Shown: positions 51,827 through 60,254, numbered from the stretch's first letter. The stretch: DNA of 64,000 nucleotides from JARBUG01 sp035628915 (GCA_035628915.1 DASPIW010000038.1:33378-97377), one strand, 5' to 3'. Notes: a model not told the origin generated them from the sequence alone. Numbers and translations: made by a program.

Positions 51827-52912
51827 GTGAAAAGCCGTACACTACTTTCTACCCTCCTGACTGCTCTAATCTCCGCTTCGATCCTGGCCGGGTGCTCCGC
51901 AGGGCCCAAGGAACCCGAGACCCCCAAGCAGGCGGCTGCCGCCACGGAGCCGGCCAAGGAGCAAGTCGTAAATCTATATTCCGCACGGAACTATCCGGTC
52001 GATGAGATCCTGTTTAGCGAGTTCACCAAGAAGACGGGCATTAAAGTCAACGTGGTGCAGGGCAAGGCTGAAGAGTTGATCGAGCGCCTGAAGCGTGAAG
52101 GCCAGAGCACCCCTGCCGACCTGTTCGTGACGGTTGACGGCGGCGTCCTGAACAACGCCAGGGAGAGCGGTGTGCTGCAGCCCGCAACCTCCGCCGCCAT
52201 TGATCAGAACGTGCCGAAGAACCTGCGCGATAAGGAAAACTACTGGATCGGCCTCTCCACCCGTGCCCGGGTCATCGCCTATTCGAAGGACCGCGTCAAG
52301 CCGGAGCAACTCTCTACTTATGAAGATCTGGCGAGCGACAAGTGGAAGGGGAAGGTCCTGGTCCGCTCCTCCACGTCGCTGTATAACCAGTCTCTCGTCG
52401 CTTCTCTGATTGAACTGAACGGCGAGCAGGCGGCGCTTGACTTTGCGACGGGGATTGCTAAGAACATGAGCCGCAAGCCGGAAGGCGGCGACCGCGACCA
52501 GGTCAAGGCGATTGCAGCCGGCGCCGGCGACGTGGCGATCATCAACACCTATTACTTCGGGCTGATGCTGAACTCGAAGGATCAGGCGGAAGTGGAGGCT
52601 GCCGGCAAGGTGGCCATCATGTTCCCGAATCAGCAGACGACCGGCACCCACGTGAACATCAGCGGCGTTGGCCTGACCAAGTACGCCCCGAACAAGGCAA
52701 ACGCCATCAAACTGATCGAGTTCCTCACAGCCGAAGAAGCACAGGCCGCTTTCTCCAGGGAGAACTTTGAGTTCCCCGTGAATGCCAAGGCCGCGAAGCC
52801 CGATTTCCTGAAGTCCCTGGGCGAGTTCAAGGCCCAGCAGATCGACTTCGCCAAGCTCGGCACCAACAACAAGAAGGCGCTGGAGATCCTGACCAAGGCC
52901 AATTGGCAGTAA
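51827..52912 (+). CDS. Ferric iron ABC transporter substrate-binding lipoprotein (FutA/FbpA type)
   Basis: The product has 361 residues with a GTG start after GAGGAGAGG. The lipoprotein signal ends ISASILAGCSAG with Cys near 24. The Fe(3+)-binding fold is recognised by VVNLYSARNYPVDEILFSEF, the WIGLSTRARVIAYSKDRVKP segment, NTYYFGLMLNSKD (Tyr-Tyr iron ligands) and a late GTHVNISGVGLTKYAPN. It delivers ferric iron to the permease at 52915. Confidence 0.94.
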   Translation: MKSRTLLSTLLTALISASILAGCSAGPKEPETPKQAAAATEPAKEQVVNLYSARNYPVDEILFSEFTKKTGIKVNVVQGKAEELIERLKREGQSTPADLFVTVDGGVLNNARESGVLQPATSAAIDQNVPKNLRDKENYWIGLSTRARVIAYSKDRVKPEQLSTYEDLASDKWKGKVLVRSSTSLYNQSLVASLIELNGEQAALDFATGIAKNMSRKPEGGDRDQVKAIAAGAGDVAIINTYYFGLMLNSKDQAEVEAAGKVAIMFPNQQTTGTHVNISGVGLTKYAPNKANAIKLIEFLTAEEAQAAFSRENFEFPVNAKAAKPDFLKSLGEFKAQQIDFAKLGTNNKKALEILTKANWQ

Positions 52913-52914
52913 TC

Positions 52915-54567
52915 ATGGGCGCATCAAGCATGATTCGGGCCGTCAGACAGCATACAAACGGCTGGCTGATATTGAGCCTTATGGGGGCAGCGGTGATTCT
53001 GCTGCCCCTGCTCCTCATCATCCTCTCCCTGTTTCAGGCGCCCAACGAAAACTGGGCGCAAATCAGGAAGTACCTCCTGACGGACTACCTGCTTCATTCG
53101 CTTTGGCTGGTTGTGTTAACGGGCTTGTTCACGTCCATACTCGGCGTCGCACTCGCCTGGCTCATTGCAGCGTATGACTTCCCGCTGCGTGCCTTCTTCC
53201 GGTGGGCGCTCCTGCTGCCGCTCGCCATTCCGCCCTATATTGCCGCCTATACCTACAGCACGATGTTCAGCTACACCGGCGTTGTGCAGACTACTCTCCG
53301 CTCTGTATTCGGCATTACGCCAAACCCCAAGTGGTTCGGCATCATGTCGATGCGCGGAGCTGTCTTCGTTTTCACGCTGTTCTTGTTCCCATATGTCTAT
53401 ATGATCACGCGGTCCTTTTTCGAGCGCCAGAGTGGTTCGTACATCGAAAACGCCACGCTCCTCGGACGGGGACAGTGGTCGATCTTCTTCCGGGTCGCTC
53501 TGCCGCTCTCGCGGCCGGCCGTGGTAGGCGGCCTCACGCTGGTGGTCTTCGAGGTTCTGAGTGACTATGGGGTGACCAGCTATTACGGTGTTCATACGAT
53601 CTCGACAGCGATTTTCCACACGTGGTTCGGGATGTATGATGTGGAATCGGCCATCAGACTGGCCGCCTATCTGATGGTCGGGGTTGTCGGTGTGTTCATT
53701 CTGGAGAGGGTGGCGCGCCGGAACCGCCGGTTCAGTGCTTCGACGAGCAAGACGCGGCCCCTTACGCCCCGGCGGCTCCGGGGCGCGGCACAATGGGGCG
53801 CTCTGGCATTGTGCGGCGGAGTGTTTGCTTGGTCGTTCCTGATTCCCGTGGCACAGCTGAGCGTCTGGGCTAGCTGGACCTACGCGGACGTGCTGACACC
53901 CGACTTTATTGAGTTGCTCTACCGAACGGTGGCCCTTGCACTGATCTCCTCCGTGATCATCCTCATTTTCGCCACCACGGTGGCCAACGTTCACCGGACA
54001 AGCGGCAACGCGTTCACCTATGCGCTGACGCGGTGGATTACGGCGGGGTACTCGGTTCCCGGCGCGATCGTAGCCATCGGCGTCCTGGCCTTCTTTATCG
54101 GGCTGGACCGCCGGCTGGCGCCCCTGTACTCGGCCCTTGGCATGGGGGAGGCCCCGCTTGTCCTGAGCATGTCGCTGATCATGCTGGTGGTCGCCTATGT
54201 CGTGCGCTTTATGGCCACGGGGTACAACGCGGTGGAAGTCGGCTTCGAGAAAGTCGGCACGCGGTACATGGAGGTCTCCCGCACGCTGGGCCTTGGGATC
54301 ACGGAAACGTTCTTCAAGGTCGATTTCCACATGATCAAGGGCGCGCTACTCAGCGGGGCGGTTCTTACGCTGGTGGAGATCGTCAAGGAGCTGCCCCTGG
54401 CCTTGCTGCTCCGGCCGTTTAACTTCGAGACGCTGGCCACGAAGGCGTATCAGTATGCGCAGAACGAGATGGTTCACGAAGCTTCTGTTCCGTCTCTCTT
54501 GATTATTGGCGTGAGCATGACGGCGGTCTACGTCATGCATCGCCTGGGGAAGGAGTCGAAGGTATGA
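52915..54567 (+). CDS. Ferric iron ABC transporter permease (FbpB type)
   Basis: The product has about 550 residues, a fused double permease with about 12 helices and two ATPase-contact loops (YIENATLLGRGQWSIFFRVA and YMEVSRTLGLGITETFFKVD). This double architecture is the family norm for FbpB. The ATG at 52915 is 3 bp after the previous stop and lacks a strong ribosome site, so it depends on coupling. It overlaps the ATPase gene by 4 bp. Confidence 0.94.
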   Translation: MGASSMIRAVRQHTNGWLILSLMGAAVILLPLLLIILSLFQAPNENWAQIRKYLLTDYLLHSLWLVVLTGLFTSILGVALAWLIAAYDFPLRAFFRWALLLPLAIPPYIAAYTYSTMFSYTGVVQTTLRSVFGITPNPKWFGIMSMRGAVFVFTLFLFPYVYMITRSFFERQSGSYIENATLLGRGQWSIFFRVALPLSRPAVVGGLTLVVFEVLSDYGVTSYYGVHTISTAIFHTWFGMYDVESAIRLAAYLMVGVVGVFILERVARRNRRFSASTSKTRPLTPRRLRGAAQWGALALCGGVFAWSFLIPVAQLSVWASWTYADVLTPDFIELLYRTVALALISSVIILIFATTVANVHRTSGNAFTYALTRWITAGYSVPGAIVAIGVLAFFIGLDRRLAPLYSALGMGEAPLVLSMSLIMLVVAYVVRFMATGYNAVEVGFEKVGTRYMEVSRTLGLGITETFFKVDFHMIKGALLSGAVLTLVEIVKELPLALLLRPFNFETLATKAYQYAQNEMVHEASVPSLLIIGVSMTAVYVMHRLGKESKV

Positions 54568-55202
54568 GTGTTGTGGACGTGCGCAATGTCTCGTTTCGCT
54601 ACGACGGCTCCAAGTCGCCTGTGATCCGGTCGCTTTCGTTTTCGATGGAGCAAGGGGCGATTGTGGGCATTCTGGGGCCGAGCGGGAGCGGGAAGAGTAC
54701 GTTGCTTCGCCTCATTGCCGGGCTGGAGACTCCCACCGAGGGTACGATTTCCGTATCGGGCCGAAAGGTGGTGGACGCCCGCTCGTTTGTCCCGCCGGAG
54801 AAGCGTGGGGTAGGCATGGTCTTTCAGGACTATGGCTTGTTCCCGCACCTGACCGTTGCCCAGAATATCGAATTTGGCCTGCACCGTCTGTCCAGGGACG
54901 AGCGGCAGGCCAGGGTGAAGGAAATGGTCGAACTGGTGCATCTGCAGGGGTTCGAGAACCGGTATCCGCATGAGCTGAGCGGCGGCCAGCAGCAGCGCGT
55001 GGCTTTGGCCCGGGCCCTCGCGCCAAAGCCGTCCGTGCTCCTCATGGATGAGCCGTTCAGCAACCTTGATGCGGCCCTGCGCCAATCGATCCGTGAAGAG
55101 CTGCGGGAGATATTGACCCGAGCGCAGATGACGTGCCTGCTCGTCACGCACGATGAGCAGGATGTGGAGGCGATTTGCGACCGCCGGGTGGTCATCAGCT
55201 AG
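54564..55202 (+). CDS. Ferric iron ABC transporter ATPase, short form
   Basis: The product has 212 residues. Walker A GPSGSGKSTLL (about 38), Q-loop FQDYGLFPHLTVAQNI, signature LSGGQQQRVALARAL and Walker B SVLLMDEPFSN are all present. The protein ends right after VTHDEQDVEAICDRRVVIS. FbpC proteins usually continue about 130 residues with a regulatory C-terminal domain, which is missing here. It should still power transport, without that control. Confidence 0.92.
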   Translation: MSVVDVRNVSFRYDGSKSPVIRSLSFSMEQGAIVGILGPSGSGKSTLLRLIAGLETPTEGTISVSGRKVVDARSFVPPEKRGVGMVFQDYGLFPHLTVAQNIEFGLHRLSRDERQARVKEMVELVHLQGFENRYPHELSGGQQQRVALARALAPKPSVLLMDEPFSNLDAALRQSIREELREILTRAQMTCLLVTHDEQDVEAICDRRVVIS

Positions 55203-55226
55203 TTGCTGCGGGGAGGAGTGGGCGCA

Positions 55227-55397
55227 ATGGGGGAATTGCGGGTTCAGCGTCTGGAGCCGGTTCATGACCCTGAGGCTTGTGACCGTGTCATGCGCATTCT
55301 GAGCGCCGGCCTGCGGCGCGGGCTGCTCAGACGGCGAAACGACGCCCCGCAGGAAAGCGCGCCCCCGTTCAGAGGCGATGCGGAATCCAGAACCTGA
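55227..55397 (+). CDS. Small protein (56 aa) at the right end of element 3, candidate excision factor
   Basis: The ATG lies 10 nt after GGGGAGGAG. The product includes DPEACDRVMRILSAGLRRGL and NDAPQESAPP. It aligns without gaps to the small ORF at the end of element 1 (42963) from RIL onward, with 13 of 26 identities. The stop codon is 14 bp from the right repeat of element 3. The highly basic middle fits a DNA-binding factor. Role as recombination directionality factor is inferred from position, size and recurrence. Confidence 0.5.
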   Translation: MGELRVQRLEPVHDPEACDRVMRILSAGLRRGLLRRRNDAPQESAPPFRGDAESRT

Positions 55398-55410
55398 ATT
55401 GCACTAGAGC

Positions 55411-55418
55411 ATCAAGAC
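55411..55418. repeat. Right junction of element 3
   Basis: Exact copy of ATCAAGAC at 50021-50028; followed by AGGTCGTTTTGCC, which encodes the PrkA motif GRFA. Confidence 0.88.
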
Positions 55419-55469
55419 AGGTCGTTTTGCCATGATTTACGCGGACGAGGTCATTTTGTCGCACACCAA
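55411..55469 (+). CDS. prkA: prkA segment 4 of 5: a mini-exon of about 16 codons (residues 278-293)
   Basis: Between elements 3 and 4 only 59 bp of prkA remain, encoding IKTGRFAMIYADEVILSHT. The unique part is TGRFAMIYADEVILSH. This is exactly the stretch missing between segment 3 (ending QEQNIK) and segment 5 (starting TNENEY). Bacillus PrkA reads GRFALISADELIVAHTNE here, so alignment is unambiguous. The piece is too small to appear in any gene prediction. Confidence 0.9.
55465..55469. repeat. Left junction of element 4
   Basis: ACCAA (in CACACCAAGGAG) pairs with ACCAA at 60310-60314 (in CATACCAACGAA). Crossing over here gives SHTNENEY in frame. A neighbouring 8-bp match GTCGCACA (55458 and 60301) would shift the frame. 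Confidence 0.72.
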
Positions 55470-55544
55470 GGAGTGCGAGAGCAAAACGGCCCACCCTGCC
55501 ACATACATTTGTCTCATATCAGATGAGGAGGAGGCGGTGGTGCC

Positions 55545-55721
55545 ATGAAGCCTGCCTGGCTTGTACTCCCGCCTGATAAGTGGCCGCCACCGGCGCGGGC
55601 GTTTTTCCGCCTGGTCTATATCGGCCTGGAGCGCGCCGCCCGGACTACTGCGGCGTTGCCACCAAACGACGCAGCCTGCACCAGCGCCCCGGAAGCCTAC
55701 AGCGCCCGGCCTCGCTCTTAG
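55545..55721 (+). CDS. Small protein (58 aa) at the left end of element 4, candidate excision factor
   Basis: The ATG follows GAGGAGGAGG. The product contains LPPDKWPPPARAFFRLVYIG and LERAARTTAALPP. It shares the PPD-W pair and the R-L/I-V/L-x-x-G-x-x-R-x-A pattern with the small ORF of element 1, and weaker similarity with that of element 3. The size of 58 residues equals what I recall for SprB, the SPbeta excision factor. A hairpin terminator overlaps the stop codon, so it is a separate unit. Function is inferred. Confidence 0.5.
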   Translation: MKPAWLVLPPDKWPPPARAFFRLVYIGLERAARTTAALPPNDAACTSAPEAYSARPRS

Positions 55722-55738
55722 GGAGCGGAGCCGGGCGC
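55702..55738 (+). terminator. Hairpin terminator overlapping the end of the small ORF in element 4
   Basis: GCGCCCGGC (55702-55710) pairs with GCCGGGCGC at 55730-55738, and inner GCTC/GAGC pairs extend the stem. It lies upstream of the kor operon, whose promoter should be in 55739-55994. Confidence 0.65.
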
Positions 55739-55994
55739 CTTTCATACTGCGTGGGTATACAGAGTCACAACGGATAGTTATAAAGTGCTCATTGAACACC
55801 ATGGTCCGTCGGGAAGTAGATTTTTTGTTAGCCGCATGTAACAATGGCGATAAGGTTTACTGCTTATGTCCCATGAGCGTAAATGTGGGTTCTGAGTATG
55901 TACCGTTCACCCGGAGTCATCCCCCGGTTGGCATCTCCCGTTCCGCTCATCAGTGATGAGCACCAATCCTACGAACACGGAAAGGGTGAGCACA

Positions 55995-57149
55995 GTGTTA
56001 CGCAAGAGGCGGCTGCTGCAAGGGAACGAGGCGTGTGCCGAGGCAGCGCTCGTCGCCGGCTGTCGGTTCTATGCCGGGTACCCGATCACGCCTTCGTCGG
56101 AGATTGCCGAGTTCATGTCCCGACGACTCCCCGGTCTCGGTGGCACGTACGTGCAGATGGAAGACGAGATCTCCAGTATGGCCGCGCTGATTGGCGCATC
56201 GCTGAGTGGAGCGAAGGCCATGACCGCCACCAGCGGCCCCGGCTTCAGCCTCATGCAGGAAAACCTCGGCTATGCCTCGCTTGCCGAGGTGCCTGCTGTG
56301 ATCGTCAACGTCCAGCGTGTGGGCCCCAGCACGGGCATGCCCACCCTGCCGGCCCAGGGCGACGTCATGCAGGCCCGCTGGGGCACGCACGGCGATCATC
56401 CGATCGTGGTGCTGGCTCCCGCTTCGGTCTCCGACTACTACTACCTGACCATCGAGGCGTTCAACATCGCTGAGGAGCTGCGGGTTCCCGTCGTTCTCCT
56501 GAGCGACGAGGTCGTGGCTCACATGCGCGAGGTGGTGGAGATCCCCGCACCGGAGGAGCTGACCATTTCGGATCGGGTTAAGCCCACCGTGCCGCCCGAG
56601 CAGTACAAGCCTTACGCCCTCACCGATGGTCTGGTGCCGCCCATGGCCTGCTTCGGCGACGGCTACCTGTTCCACGTGACCGGCCTGTACCACGGCGAAG
56701 ACGGCTTCCCCACCAACGATCCCCGTGTAGCCTCCAACTTGATCCGCCGGATTCACGACAAACTGGACCAGGCTGCCGACCGGCTGGCCCTGGTGAAGGA
56801 GTTCCTGCTCGACGACGCCGAGGTTGCTGTTGTGGCCTATGGGTCGCCGGCGCGGGCAGCGGAGAGCGCCGTCAAGGAGCTCCGGGCCAAGGGCGTTCGG
56901 GCGGGCGTGCTGCAGCTCCAGTGCCTGTGGCCGTTCCCGGCCCATGTCGTGAGCCGCCTGGCGGAGCGGGTCTCCGCAATCGTAGTTCCCGAAATGAACC
57001 TGGGCCAGTTGGTTGGCGAAGTGGAGCGCGCCGCTGCCGGTCGTGTGCCCGTCACACTGCTTCCCAAGGTCGGCGGCGAACTGTTCACCCCGGACGAGAT
57101 CCGGGCTGCCATCGAGGAGGTGTGCCCATGCGAACGGAAATCCGTCTAG
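55995..57149 (+). CDS. korA: 2-oxoacid:ferredoxin oxidoreductase, alpha subunit (KorA type)
   Basis: The product has about 384 residues. It opens RRLLQGNEACAEAALVAGCR and FYAGYPITPSSEIAEFMSRR, the pyrimidine-binding domain of the KGOR/OFOR alpha subunit, then TSGPGFSLMQENLGYASLAE and later FPTNDPRVASNL. The GTG at 55995 has AAAGGG upstream; GTG 55986 and ATG 55953 are alternatives. With the three following genes it forms a heterotetrameric enzyme converting 2-oxoglutarate (or another 2-oxoacid) and CoA to acyl-CoA while reducing ferredoxin. Confidence 0.93.
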   Translation: MLRKRRLLQGNEACAEAALVAGCRFYAGYPITPSSEIAEFMSRRLPGLGGTYVQMEDEISSMAALIGASLSGAKAMTATSGPGFSLMQENLGYASLAEVPAVIVNVQRVGPSTGMPTLPAQGDVMQARWGTHGDHPIVVLAPASVSDYYYLTIEAFNIAEELRVPVVLLSDEVVAHMREVVEIPAPEELTISDRVKPTVPPEQYKPYALTDGLVPPMACFGDGYLFHVTGLYHGEDGFPTNDPRVASNLIRRIHDKLDQAADRLALVKEFLLDDAEVAVVAYGSPARAAESAVKELRAKGVRAGVLQLQCLWPFPAHVVSRLAERVSAIVVPEMNLGQLVGEVERAAAGRVPVTLLPKVGGELFTPDEIRAAIEEVCPCERKSV

Positions 57150-57676
57150 CCGGCAACGGCGGTCAGGGATTGATTCTGGGCGGCATCGTGCTGGCCGAGG
57201 CGGCGGGGCTGCATGACATGAAGCACGTCGTTCAGTCGCAGGTCTACGGGCCCGAATCCCGGGGCGGCGCCAGCCGGGCCGATGTGATCATCTCCAGTGA
57301 ACCGGTCGATTACCCAAAGGCCACCGTGCCCCACGTGCTGCTAATCATGAGCCAGGAAGCGTACAACAAGTTCGGCCGCGGGGTCCGGCCCGACGGGATT
57401 CTCCTGTACGATTCGGATCTGGTCGACGTGAAGCCCTCCGAGGTCCGGGCGGTGGGACTGCCGCTCACTCGGGTTGCGCGGGAAGAGATCGGGAAAGTCA
57501 TTACGGCCAACATGATCGCCCTGGGCGCCATCACCGAGCTGTCGGGAGCCGTTTCCCGCGAGGCGCTGGAGGCGGCTGCTGAGAAGCGGGCTCCCAAGGG
57601 CACATCCGCAATGAACCTGGCTGCGATCCGCCGGGGATACGACCTGGCATCCAGCGCCCGGGAGGGATGGCAATGA
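57128..57676 (+). CDS. korC: 2-oxoacid:ferredoxin oxidoreductase, gamma subunit (KorC type)
   Basis: A 182-residue protein overlapping korA by 22 bp, with the gamma-subunit features IRLAGNGGQGLILGGIVLAE, VQSQVYGPESRGGASRADVI and NMIALGAITELSG. The ATG follows GAGGAGGTG. It is the CoA-binding/linker subunit of the complex. Confidence 0.93.
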   Translation: MRTEIRLAGNGGQGLILGGIVLAEAAGLHDMKHVVQSQVYGPESRGGASRADVIISSEPVDYPKATVPHVLLIMSQEAYNKFGRGVRPDGILLYDSDLVDVKPSEVRAVGLPLTRVAREEIGKVITANMIALGAITELSGAVSREALEAAAEKRAPKGTSAMNLAAIRRGYDLASSAREGWQ

Positions 57677-57960
57677 AGGAGCTAGAGACAAAGGTGCCCC
57701 AGCCGCCAGCGCCTGCCGATAAGCCCGCGGCTGAACTGGTCAAGGTGATTGTGGACGACGATGTGCCCGAAATCCGTGTCAACCTGAATTGGTGCAAGGG
57801 TTGCGGCATCTGCATCCAAATGTGTCCCCGGGACGTCTACGTGCCGGACCGCGATGGCAAGCCGATCATCGCTGAGCCTGAGATCTGCATCTGGTGTGAG
57901 CGGTGCGAGATCTACTGTCCCGATTTTGCGATTTCGCTTTTGGGCCGCAGGAGCTGGTAG
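57673..57960 (+). CDS. korD: 2-oxoacid:ferredoxin oxidoreductase, ferredoxin-like delta subunit (KorD type)
   Basis: A 95-residue protein with two 4Fe-4S motifs: CKGCGICIQMCP and CIWCERCEIYCP. It carries electrons from the TPP site to free ferredoxin. The N-terminal 35 residues are Pro/Lys-rich and variable. The ATG at 57673 overlaps the korC stop (ATGA). Confidence 0.92.
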   Translation: MKELETKVPQPPAPADKPAAELVKVIVDDDVPEIRVNLNWCKGCGICIQMCPRDVYVPDRDGKPIIAEPEICIWCERCEIYCPDFAISLLGRRSW

Positions 57961-57977
57961 CAGGAGGTGGAAACCAG

Positions 57978-58778
57978 ATGAACACGATGAACACTCCGGA
58001 GATGCTTGAGGAGTTTTTTCGCCCCAAGTTGCCCCACATCTGGTGCCCGGGCTGCGCTCATGGCCTGGTAACCAAGGCGCTGGTCAAGGCCGTTCAGGCG
58101 GTCGGCCTCGATCGCACCAAGACCGTACTGGTATCCGGCATCGGCTGCTCTTCCCGGGCGACCGGGTATCTTGACTTTGGTACCATCCACACCACCCATG
58201 GGCGGGCCCTCGCCTACGCGACGGGCATCAAGCTGGCCCGGCCGGAGCTGAAGGTAATCGTCATCAGCGGCGACGGCGACGCGTCGGCCATCGGTGGCAA
58301 CCACCTGATCCACGCCGCCCGCCGCAACATCGACCTGACGCTGGTGGTCTACCAGAACGGTACCTACGGCATGACCGGCGGCCAGTCGGCTCCGACGACC
58401 CGCCCCGGTCAGATCACGACCACGGCGCCGACTGGTCATCAGGAGCGGCCGTTCGATCTGTGCAGGCTGGTGGAAGCCGCCGGCGCCAGCTATGTGGCCC
58501 GCGGCACGGCCTATCATTTCGATGAGCTCACCCGGCTGATCGCCCGAGCGATCCGCAAAAAGGGCTTCAGCTTCGTGGAAGCGATCAGTTCCTGCCCGAC
58601 CTACGCCGGTCGGATGAACGGCCTGGAGACGGGCACGCAGGCCTTGATGTGGATGAAGGATCACGCCGTTCCCGGCGGCCCCGAGCAGCCGGTCGGCAGC
58701 GCCCGCTTCGCAACCGGCGTGCTGCATGACGAGGACGCACCCGAGTGGATGGAAGTCTACCGGGGTGCTGCACGGTAG
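57978..58778 (+). CDS. korB: 2-oxoacid:ferredoxin oxidoreductase, beta subunit (KorB type)
   Basis: A 266-residue TPP-binding subunit. HIWCPGCAHGLV and SGIGCSSRATGYLDFGTIHT supply Cys ligands of an iron-sulfur cluster. The TPP/Mg motif is ISGDGDASAIGGNHLIHAAR, followed by YQNGTYGMTGGQSAPTT. The ATG follows CAGGAGGTGG. The last gene of the kor operon, it ends 3 bp before the stop of the convergent recombinase gene. Confidence 0.94.
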   Translation: MNTMNTPEMLEEFFRPKLPHIWCPGCAHGLVTKALVKAVQAVGLDRTKTVLVSGIGCSSRATGYLDFGTIHTTHGRALAYATGIKLARPELKVIVISGDGDASAIGGNHLIHAARRNIDLTLVVYQNGTYGMTGGQSAPTTRPGQITTTAPTGHQERPFDLCRLVEAAGASYVARGTAYHFDELTRLIARAIRKKGFSFVEAISSCPTYAGRMNGLETGTQALMWMKDHAVPGGPEQPVGSARFATGVLHDEDAPEWMEVYRGAAR

Positions 58779-58781
58779 CCG

Positions 58782-60254
58782 CTAGATCGGCGCCAGTTCG
58801 ATCCGGCGGCCCGGGTAGAGCAAAATGCGCACCCCGTACGCCTGCGTGAACTCTTGCAGCATGGCTTTCCGCTCGTGTGCGTGTAGGTGTTCCCAGGCCC
58901 GCCGGAGGCTGATGACAGATGACGCCAGTTCTGCCCTGGGAGGCGGAGCTGGCGTTTTCTGCAGTTGTTGCTCAGCCCAAAGGACCGTCTGCCGATGGTG
59001 GCGGGTCCGCTGCTGAAGGTCGTCCCAGTCGATACGCCCCTCCTCGAAAGCGGCTTCCCACTGCCGGATCGCCTGTTCCGCCCGGGCTCGCTGGGATTGC
59101 AGGCGGGTCGTCACTGTGTGGGACGGCTGCTCTTCCCGGCAGCTGTGCAGGAAGGCGTTGAGGTACTGTGGGAGGCTTACACCGTCCATTGCCTCCACCA
59201 GCAGTCCTTCGACGATGTGGCCGGCGGTACCGGAGTTGCTCCGGGCTGCCCTCTTGCCGCACCCGATTCCACCGCCGTAATTGCGACAGCGGTACACGTA
59301 GGTAGCCTGCCGCCGGCGTGAAGCGGCATCGATTCTGCCGCCGCAGACGCCGCACCGGGCGATTCCGGCCAGGGGATAGGTTCCGGTCGCCTGCCGGGGG
59401 GCCATGGTCCGGCGGGTTTCAAACGTGCGTCGGGCGGCGGCGAAAAGTTCTTCGGAGACGAGGGGCGGGTGGGTGCCCTTGGTGAGGATCACGTCCGTGC
59501 CCTTGCGGCGCCCGTGGGAGACATAGCCGACGTACAGGGGATTGGTGAGGAGGCGGCTCAGGCTTGAGACACGCCAGCGGGCGTGATGAGCGGTGGGGAC
59601 GCGGGCCTCGTCGTTGAGCCAGGTGCAGATGGCACGCAGGCCCTGGCCGGATACATATCGCTCGAAGATGGCTGTCACAGTAGGCGCGGTCAACGGGTCG
59701 GGGACCAGCTGCAGCAGTTCCCGGCCCCGTTTCAGGCGCCCGGACGGGGCGCCCCGGTAGCCGAAGGGCACCGGACCGCCGCTCCATTCTCCGAGGACGA
59801 CCTTTTGTTTCTTGCCGGTAGCCGAACGGTCAGCGATGATTTCGCGCTCCCATTGGGCGATGACTGCGATGATGCCCATGTAGAGCCTGCCGCCGGGGGT
59901 GCGTGTTTCGAACTGCTCGGTGACGCTTTGAAAGGAGAGGCCGCGCCGGTCGAATTCCCGGAGCAGGTCGTCGAGGTCGCGGATGGAGCGAGTCAGGCGG
60001 TCGAGCCTTGTGACGAGGATGACGTCGCCCCGGGCCGCTTCGCGCATCATGCGTTGGAACTCGGGGCGGTTCAGGTCTTTGGCCGACTTGCCTTCGTCGA
60101 TGTACCAGCCTGCACAGCGCCAGTCCAGCCGGTCGAGGCAGCGCTGCAGTTGCTCTCGCTGGGCGGACAGGCTGTAGCCCGACACGGCCTGCTCTTCGGT
60201 GGAGACCCGGGCGTAGCAGCGGGCGGATACGGGTGTTGCGCCGGTGTGGTGCAC
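58782..60254 (-). CDS. Large serine recombinase of element 4
   Basis: The product has about 490 residues. The resolvase domain reads ARCYARVSTEEQAVSGYSLS with Ser near 18, then LVTRLDRLTRSIRDLDDLL. A recombinase domain (RLLTNPLYVGYVSHGRRKG), zinc-ribbon (CGVCGGRIDAAS, YRCRNYGGGIGCGK) and coiled coil follow. I chose GTG 60254, 6 nt after GAGGTG; ATG 60260 or GTG 60263 are possible. It is transcribed away from the right junction, 56 bp inside the element. Confidence 0.93.
   Translation of the reverse strand: MHHTGATPVSARCYARVSTEEQAVSGYSLSAQREQLQRCLDRLDWRCAGWYIDEGKSAKDLNRPEFQRMMREAARGDVILVTRLDRLTRSIRDLDDLLREFDRRGLSFQSVTEQFETRTPGGRLYMGIIAVIAQWEREIIADRSATGKKQKVVLGEWSGGPVPFGYRGAPSGRLKRGRELLQLVPDPLTAPTVTAIFERYVSGQGLRAICTWLNDEARVPTAHHARWRVSSLSRLLTNPLYVGYVSHGRRKGTDVILTKGTHPPLVSEELFAAARRTFETRRTMAPRQATGTYPLAGIARCGVCGGRIDAASRRRQATYVYRCRNYGGGIGCGKRAARSNSGTAGHIVEGLLVEAMDGVSLPQYLNAFLHSCREEQPSHTVTTRLQSQRARAEQAIRQWEAAFEEGRIDWDDLQQRTRHHRQTVLWAEQQLQKTPAPPPRAELASSVISLRRAWEHLHAHERKAMLQEFTQAYGVRILLYPGRRIELAPI

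Larger units (their letters stand above)
50021..55418. mobile_element. prkA-intervening element 3 (about 5.4 kb)
   Basis: It is bounded by 8-bp direct repeats ATCAAGAC. Removing 5390 bp joins QEQNIK to TGRFAMIYADEVIL. All genes are on the plus strand: the serine recombinase 63 bp from the left end, a Fur-boxed ferric ABC importer (binding protein, permease, ATPase) and a 56-codon ORF ending 14 bp before the right repeat. Confidence 0.88.
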
